DNA from: Clostridia bacterium
GTDB taxonomy: Bacteria; Bacillota_A; Clostridia; Oscillospirales; Butyricicoccaceae
Assembly: GCA_017421885.1 (NCBI GenBank)
Contig: JAFOHJ010000056.1
Span: 1-9,557, forward strand
Length of the DNA: 9,557 nt
Reading direction: 5' to 3'
This document shows, piece after piece, positions 5,484-9,557 of the stretch (the stretch's first letter is position 1; every line of letters begins with the position of its first letter). A model generated the notes under the pieces. The model did no database searches, was not told the DNA's origin, and saw only the letters and a program-made list of their open reading frames with translations. A program made the position numbers and the translations under genes.

Positions 5484-7692
5484 TGTTCAGTGTCCCCATA
5501 ATACGCATCTTAAGGGCAGAAAAGCGCTTGTTCTTTTTATTTGTTTCAATCATTTTAGCAACAATATCTTCCCGTCCGACAATAACCAGTAGCTTCTTCG
5601 CTCTGGTGACCGCCGTGTAAAGCATACTGCGCGTGAGAAGCCTCTGAGGAGCAGCAAACAACGGTATTACAACCGCCTGATACTCGCTGCCCTGGGATTT
5701 ATGAACAGTCACGGCATATGCATGCTCAAGCTGATTGATCTCATCAAATGTATAGTCTGCTTCCCTGTCATCATATCTGACAACAAGGATGCGGGAAGGA
5801 ACATCTATATGTACTATTACACCGGTATCGCCATTGAACACTCCTGTTCCTACCTCTGCAGCATCCAGCCTTCTCCACATAAGATCATAATTGTTTTTTA
5901 CCTGCATGACTCTGTCACCGGTTCTGAAAACTATGTTTCCCATCTTAACTTCAGCTTTATCACGTGAAGGGGGATTGAGCTCATTCTGAAGCAGCTGGTT
6001 TAGTGCTGTTGTTCCGCAGGCGAGCTGACGCGAAGGACATATTACCTGAACATCCTCAGGCTCGATCCCGAACTTTAAAGGTATCCTTTCAGTAATCATT
6101 GTCAGGACCTTTGAAGCGGTGGATTCAGCGGTGCGGGCACCCGCAAAAAAGAAATCTCCGGTGTTTTTTGCTATCGGCGGCATCTCGCCATGATTGATCA
6201 TGTGGGAATTAATAACGATGTCGCTTCCCTGAGCCTGACGGAAGATCTCAGTCAGCCTCGTTTTAGGTATTTCAGGGCAGGCAAGAAGTTCAGAGAAAAA
6301 GCTGCCCGGGCCCATTGGAGGAAGCTGGTCGGCATCTCCGATAAGCACCAGCCTTGTGTGAGGCTTCATGGCATCAAGAAGTGACGACGCCAGCATAAGA
6401 TCAAGCATCGAAGCCTCATCCACGATTATAACGTCGGTATCAAGAGGATTCTGCCTGTCTCTCCTGAAAGCAACTGTTCCCTGTGCGGAATCATACACCG
6501 ATTCCAGCATTCTGTGAAGGGTCTTTGCTTCGCGCCCGCAAATCTCGCTCATTCGCTTTGCTGCTCTGCCCGTGGGAGCCGCCAACATAAAGCTGAGACC
6601 GTTAGCCTCGATCAGCTCAAGCATACAAAGCAAAGCTGTTGTCTTACCGGTGCCCGGGCCTCCGGTAACAAGAGTTAGCGCACTTTCAAAACATGTCCTG
6701 ACAGCTGTCTTCTGCCCTTCACCATATTCGATCCCATGGGTCCTTTCGGTTTTTTCGATAAGCTTATCAAGATTTCTGGGCGCAACAACTTTCATAGCCA
6801 CGAGCCTGTGCACCTCGTCGGTAATGAAGGTCTCGCAGCGATAAAGATAATCGAGATAGCAGACATCATGCCCTCTTACGACATCCTGAACGACCTTTCC
6901 CTTTTCGATCAGATCCTCCAGCGGTTCAAAAAGCGAATCCTCATCGATCTCGCAGAGGCTGGCTGTTGCCTCGATCAGTTTATCTTCGGGAATAAAAGCA
7001 TGGCCATTTTCGGCATTGAAATACAGCTCATACAAAAGGCCTGCTTCAAGTCTTTCGATACAGTCATCAGTAAAACCAAGATCTGACGCAACACGGTCTA
7101 CCTCATAAAAATCCACTTCAAAGCCCTTCTCGCAAAGGATATAGGGATTATTTTTCAGAAGTTCCAGCGATGCTGTACCATATGTCCTGAAAAGAGCAGC
7201 GGAAATGTGGGGTGGAAGCTGATAGTGAGCAAGAAAGTCCATTATCATCTTCATGGCATTAAGCCTTCTGAAGCTCTCACCCATCTCCATGGCGCGTGAA
7301 AGAGATATTCCTCTTATCTGAGTCAGTCGTTCGGGCTCGTTTGCGATAACACTGAAGGAATCCTTACCGAAAGCTGTGACAATGGCCTTGGCAGTCTTGG
7401 CACCAATACCTCTGACTGTGCCCGACGAAAGATAATCGTATATTCCCGACACTGTTTCGGGCATTTCGCGTGTATAGGATGTCACTGCGAACTGAGGTCC
7501 ATGCTTCGGGTGACTGGTGAACTCACCAAGGGCCGTTATTCTTTCGCCCATGCCAAGAAAAGGCATAGTGCCTACAACGGTAATATCATCGCCATTATCG
7601 AGCACTGCCTTTGCAACAGCATATCCGCTTTCATCGCTTCGGTAGATGATCGCATCGATCATTCCGCTGATTTCAGTAAGTTCCTTGTTCAA
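5476..7692 (-). CDS. recD2: RecD2-type ATP-dependent DNA helicase
   Basis: About 738 residues, full length for RecD2 (the RecBC-independent RecD-like superfamily 1B helicase, 5'-3' polarity), which acts in DNA repair and replication fork maintenance. The N-terminal OB-like region (KAVLDNGDDITVVGTMPFLG) is followed by tandem helix-hairpin-helix segments (SGTVRGIGAKTAKAIV near residue 93, and QIRGISLSRA near 128), then the helicase core: P-loop GGPGTGKTT (344-352), APTGRAAKR (372-380), Walker B VIIVDEASML (421-430), GDADQLPPMGPGSFF (452-466), TEIFRQAQ, the late motif VTVHKSQGSEYQ and YTAVTRAKK. The open frame begins at a GTG (7701) that overlaps the ribosome site GAGG (7701-7704); the TTG at 7692, 8 bases beyond it, is the more likely start. 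It lies 45 bases after the small membrane peptide gene and overlaps comFC. No separate promoter was seen. Confidence 0.93.
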   Translation of the reverse strand: MNKELTEISGMIDAIIYRSDESGYAVAKAVLDNGDDITVVGTMPFLGMGERITALGEFTSHPKHGPQFAVTSYTREMPETVSGIYDYLSSGTVRGIGAKTAKAIVTAFGKDSFSVIANEPERLTQIRGISLSRAMEMGESFRRLNAMKMIMDFLAHYQLPPHISAALFRTYGTASLELLKNNPYILCEKGFEVDFYEVDRVASDLGFTDDCIERLEAGLLYELYFNAENGHAFIPEDKLIEATASLCEIDEDSLFEPLEDLIEKGKVVQDVVRGHDVCYLDYLYRCETFITDEVHRLVAMKVVAPRNLDKLIEKTERTHGIEYGEGQKTAVRTCFESALTLVTGGPGTGKTTALLCMLELIEANGLSFMLAAPTGRAAKRMSEICGREAKTLHRMLESVYDSAQGTVAFRRDRQNPLDTDVIIVDEASMLDLMLASSLLDAMKPHTRLVLIGDADQLPPMGPGSFFSELLACPEIPKTRLTEIFRQAQGSDIVINSHMINHGEMPPIAKNTGDFFFAGARTAESTASKVLTMITERIPLKFGIEPEDVQVICPSRQLACGTTALNQLLQNELNPPSRDKAEVKMGNIVFRTGDRVMQVKNNYDLMWRRLDAAEVGTGVFNGDTGVIVHIDVPSRILVVRYDDREADYTFDEINQLEHAYAVTVHKSQGSEYQAVVIPLFAAPQRLLTRSMLYTAVTRAKKLLVIVGREDIVAKMIETNKKNKRFSALKMRIMGTLNNA

Positions 7693-7737
7693 CCCTGTCA
7701 CCTCTTCCGGCAGATCATGTTGGAAATGCCGCTTTTT

Positions 7738-7836
7738 TTATTTATACTTATCCGAAATACTGCTTATGACTTTGGCAATGAACCACAAAATGAAACATGA
7801 ATATAACATTGCCAATATAACAAACATTGCGCCCAT
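7738..7836 (-). CDS. Unrecognised 32-residue single-pass membrane peptide
   Basis: A short gene in the cysS-recD2 gap. It begins at an ATG preceded at 7 bases by GGGAGGGG (7842-7849), among the strongest ribosome sites in the window, and ends at TAA. The peptide opens MGAMFVILAMLYSCFILWFI, a continuous membrane-spanning stretch from about residue 4 to 21. A short polar tail with K22, D29, K30 and K32 follows, which predicts an outside N-terminus and a cytoplasmic C-terminus. It matches no family I know. It lies on the same strand as its neighbours and ends 45 bases before the recD2 start. The start codon falls inside a long RNA stem (see the hairpin entry). It could be a regulatory or membrane-complex peptide, a type I toxin-like peptide, or a leader peptide for recD2. 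Whether it is translated is inferred from the ribosome site and composition only. Confidence 0.55.
   Translation of the reverse strand: MGAMFVILAMLYSCFILWFIAKVISSISDKYK
7772..7815 (-). repeat. Inverted repeat inside the small peptide coding sequence
   Basis: TTGGCAATG (7807-7815) and CATTGCCAA (7772-7780) are perfect 9-bp inverted copies, 26 bases apart. The core GCAATG/CATTGC also occurs in the upstream hairpin arms (7825-7830 and 7870-7875), so four short elements can pair in more than one way. Confidence 0.6.
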
Positions 7837-7877
7837 TTTTACCCCTCCCATACAGGGTATGCAACAGGCGCAATGTT
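7823..7877 (-). promoter_or_regulatory. Long RNA hairpin enclosing the ribosome site and burying the AUG of the small membrane peptide
   Basis: On the minus-strand transcript AACAUUGCGCC (7867-7877) is perfectly complementary to GGCGCAAUGUU (7823-7833). The helix continues inward by two G-U and two A-U pairs (7863-7866 with 7834-7837), giving 15 pairs that include all three bases of the AUG at 7834-7836. The 25-base loop holds the GGGAGGGG ribosome site and a nested small hairpin (CAUAC at 7857-7861 with GUAUG at 7849-7853). No U-run follows, so it is not a simple terminator of cysS, whose stop is 14 bases upstream. The complementarity is seen directly; control of translation is inferred. Confidence 0.55.
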
Positions 7878-7890
7878 AGATTTCAATTAA

Positions 7891-9294
7891 TTATGCGCGG
7901 CTCCACTTAACGCCCTGAGGTGTATCCTCAAGGATAATTCCGCGTGCCTTCAGGTCATCTCTGATCCTGTCGGCCTCGGCAAAGTTCTTTGCCTTTCTTG
8001 CAGCCTGACGCTGAGCGATCAGCTCGTCGATCTCCTTATCGAGCGAGTCCTCTTCACCCTCGGTCTGGCCGATGCCAAGAACGCCGCAAAGCTCAGTCAG
8101 CATCTCAAGAGCTGCCTTGCAGTATGCCTTTGTGACATCCTTTTCAGCGCTGACTGTATTGGCTTCCTTAACGAGTTCGAAGATGACCGATACTGCATCA
8201 GCAGAATTAAGGTCATCATCCATAGCATCACAGAAGCGCTGCTTGAAACCGTCAAATGCTGCTGCAGAAGCACTTTCCTTCTCTGTCATCTCTCCCTCTG
8301 CACCCTTATCGCTGAGGAATGCCAGGTTAGCCAAGGATGCATTGATCCTTGCCAGCGAAGCCTTTGCCTGCTCAAGAGACTCTCTCGAGTAGTTAACAGG
8401 TGTGCGGTAGTGAGCCGATATCATAAAGAATCGGATAGCTTCATAGCCGTATACTGCAGCCGCATCTCTTACTGTGAAGAAGTTGCCAAGCGACTTGGAC
8501 ATCTTCTGATTATCTACATTCAGGAATGCATTGTGCATCCAATAGTTTGCAAAAGGCTTGCCGTTTGCACCCTCCGACTGGGCGATCTCGTTCTCATGAT
8601 GGGGGAAACAAAGGTCTACACCGCCGGAATGGATGTCGATTGTCTCACCAAGATATCTTCTTGCCATCGCCGAGCATTCGATGTGCCAGCCGGGGCGACC
8701 CTGACCCCAGGGAGACTCCCACGAAGGCTCGCCGGGCTTGGCTGCCTTCCACAGAGCAAAGTCCATAGGATTTTCCTTATGTTCGCGAACATCGATACGC
8801 GCACCGGCCTCGAGGTCCTCAAGAGGCTGATGAGAGAGCTTGCCATAGTCCTTGAAAGACTTTGTGCGGAAGTATACATCGCCCTCAGCCGCATATGCAA
8901 GACCCTTATCTTCAAGTGTCTTTACGATATCGATGATCTCGTCAATATTCTCGGTTGCTTTGGGATGAACAGTAGCTTCCTTGATGCCAAGACCCTTGGC
9001 ATCGACAAAATACTCAGCAATATACTTATCGGCGATCTTGTCGTATGTTGTGCCCTCTTCGTTGGCTTTCTTAATGACCTTGTCGTCAATATCTGTAAAG
9101 TTCTGAACGAATCTTACGTCATAACCTCTGTACTCAAGATATCTTCTGAGCAAATCGAACATGATAAAGGGTCTTGCGTTGCCGATATGAAAGTAGTTAT
9201 AAACAGTAGGGCCGCAGGAATACATCCTTACCTTTCCCTCTTCAAGAGGCTTGAACTCTTCCTTTTTTCTAGTAAGTGTATTAAAAATTTTCAT
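7891..9294 (-). CDS. cysS: Cysteine--tRNA ligase
   Basis: 467 residues, standard length. Class I aminoacyl-tRNA synthetase charging tRNA-Cys with cysteine in the cytoplasm. Seen: the active-site entry [17 protein letters not shown] (residues 27-43) with HIGN in place of HIGH as usual for CysRS, the KMSKS loop (264-268, within [13 protein letters not shown]), and the zinc ligands that hold the cysteine thiol: C27, C207 (WHIECSAM), H232 or H233, and E235 or E237 region in [10 protein letters not shown]. The C-terminal anticodon-binding end ([20 protein letters not shown]) is intact. The ATG has AAGGGG (9304-9309) upstream, placed in the last codons of the preceding pgsA frame; only 6 bases separate the two genes, so they are probably one transcript. 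No U-tract terminator follows it, so the transcript may continue into the small peptide gene and recD2. Confidence 0.96.
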   Translation of the reverse strand: MKIFNTLTRKKEEFKPLEEGKVRMYSCGPTVYNYFHIGNARPFIMFDLLRRYLEYRGYDVRFVQNFTDIDDKVIKKANEEGTTYDKIADKYIAEYFVDAKGLGIKEATVHPKATENIDEIIDIVKTLEDKGLAYAAEGDVYFRTKSFKDYGKLSHQPLEDLEAGARIDVREHKENPMDFALWKAAKPGEPSWESPWGQGRPGWHIECSAMARRYLGETIDIHSGGVDLCFPHHENEIAQSEGANGKPFANYWMHNAFLNVDNQKMSKSLGNFFTVRDAAAVYGYEAIRFFMISAHYRTPVNYSRESLEQAKASLARINASLANLAFLSDKGAEGEMTEKESASAAAFDGFKQRFCDAMDDDLNSADAVSVIFELVKEANTVSAEKDVTKAYCKAALEMLTELCGVLGIGQTEGEEDSLDKEIDELIAQRQAARKAKNFAEADRIRDDLKARGIILEDTPQGVKWSRA

Positions 9295-9300
9295 TTTGGA

Positions 9301-9480
9301 TTACCCCTTTTTTACAAGGCCATCTTTGATAAGTTCAAAGTTCTTGGCCAGATAATCGGTGCCGGAGAAGATAGTAAAGAATACAACTACCCAAATGGAG
9401 AGCATTCTCGTTCCGATTCCGGCTATCATGATCTCGGGAAGGCCCGAGAGAAGGCCGCCGCGCAGCAGAGTACCGCGGGA
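9301..9480 (-). CDS. pgsA: C-terminal fragment of a CDP-diacylglycerol--glycerol-3-phosphate 3-phosphatidyltransferase-like protein
   Basis: A 59-residue open stretch ending 6 bases before cysS. The last 45 or so residues look like the final membrane helix and tail of PgsA, which makes phosphatidylglycerol phosphate in the membrane: PEIMIAGIGTRML, then a hydrophobic run, then IFSGTDYLAKN and a charged end (ELIKDGLVKKG). Family members typically end with a hydrophobic helix followed by a DYxxKN-type motif. Upstream of about 9450 the frame no longer reads like PgsA (arginine- and glycine-rich) and an in-frame TAA occurs at 9481-9483. G+C jumps at the same place. The gene is therefore either cut by a rearrangement or joined to foreign sequence in assembly. 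The assignment rests on a short tail and on operon context, so it is moderate. Confidence 0.5.
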   Translation of the reverse strand, partial: SRGTLLRGGLLSGLPEIMIAGIGTRMLSIWVVVFFTIFSGTDYLAKNFELIKDGLVKKG

Positions 9481-9557
9481 TTATTCTTCGCCGACCTGAA
9501 GCCGCGCACAAGCGCGCCGCCGACAAATGCGAGATACGAACCCAGACCCGCGATTCC
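9426..9557 (-). CDS. Possible O-antigen ligase/polymerase (Wzy-like) fragment at the window edge
   Basis: In the frame that opens at the right edge, about 36 residues read as a plausible membrane protein: GIAGLGSYLAFVGGALVRG, then FRSAKNNPAVLCCAAAFS. This pattern (glycine-rich entry, membrane helix, basic patch with KNP, second helix) resembles the late membrane segments of O-antigen ligase/polymerase proteins in Clostridia. After AAAFS the frame loses sense (RAFPRS) and stops at 9426-9428, where the pgsA-like frame has already taken over. The stretch has about 66% G+C against about 43% for 9301-9440. It is too short to be sure of the family, and it may belong to another genome. Confidence 0.35.
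   Translation of the reverse strand, partial: GIAGLGSYLAFVGGALVRGFRSAKNNPAVLCCAAAFSRAFPRS
9433..9448. repeat. Short inverted repeat at the compositional junction
   Basis: CTCGGG (9433-9438) and CCCGAG (9443-9448) flank the bases AAGG, forming a perfect 6-bp hairpin exactly where the pgsA-like frame begins and the G+C-rich end starts. Such palindromes can be chance, a recombination point, or a site of chimera formation in amplified DNA. Confidence 0.5.

Noticed and set aside
7772..7807. A possible plus-strand antisense promoter (TTGGCA with TATAAC) opposing the small peptide mRNA, as expected for a type I toxin-antitoxin pair
   Set aside because: The spacing of about 24 bases is far from 17, and no better pair of hexamers was found, so an antisense RNA cannot be supported from sequence alone.
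7863..7890. The hairpin after cysS as an ordinary intrinsic terminator
   Set aside because: No run of U follows the right arm, the loop contains a strong ribosome site, and the right arm is inside a coding frame.

Overview
The window looks like ordinary chromosome from a low-to-mid G+C Firmicute of class Clostridia, most likely a Lachnospiraceae-type bacterium. This rests on the clostridial style of MurC, MreB, RecD2, ComFC and CysS, strong GGAGG-type ribosome sites, sigma-A-like promoters, and a dipicolinate synthase subunit (a spore-former trait). No phage, IS, CRISPR, tRNA or rRNA was seen.

Layout, left to right. At 1-255 (minus) lies the N-terminal part of a small nucleotidyltransferase of the aminoglycoside-adenylyltransferase type, behind a near-consensus promoter. 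At 355-1122 (minus) is a dipicolinate synthase subunit A homologue with its own promoter and terminator but no subunit B beside it. It is divergent from murC (1344-2729, plus), the only rightward gene. murC ends at a strong bidirectional hairpin shared with a convergent leftward set. Read in its own direction, that set is: the end of pgsA (9301 onward), cysS (7891-9294), a 32-residue membrane peptide not previously called (7738-7836), recD2 (5476-7692), comFC (4827-5483, overlapping recD2 by 8 bases), mreB (3726-4748, or from 4787), a terminator, and a CPBP intramembrane protease (2784-3668).

The genes cover phospholipid synthesis, tRNA charging, DNA helicase and uptake functions, cell shape, wall precursor synthesis and membrane proteolysis: a housekeeping cluster. 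The least explained part is the gap between cysS and recD2. There a single-pass membrane peptide with an excellent ribosome site has its AUG inside a 15-bp RNA stem, followed by a second inverted repeat inside its own coding sequence. This is the best candidate here for something undescribed.

The last ~110 bases (about 9445-9557) do not fit. G+C rises from about 43% to about 66% (hand counts), the pgsA frame is broken upstream of about 9450, and another frame reads like the end region of an O-antigen ligase/polymerase. This may be a chimeric contig end or a real rearrangement. Several starts were moved from the longest open frame on ribosome-site and promoter evidence (dpaA, CPBP, mreB, recD2).
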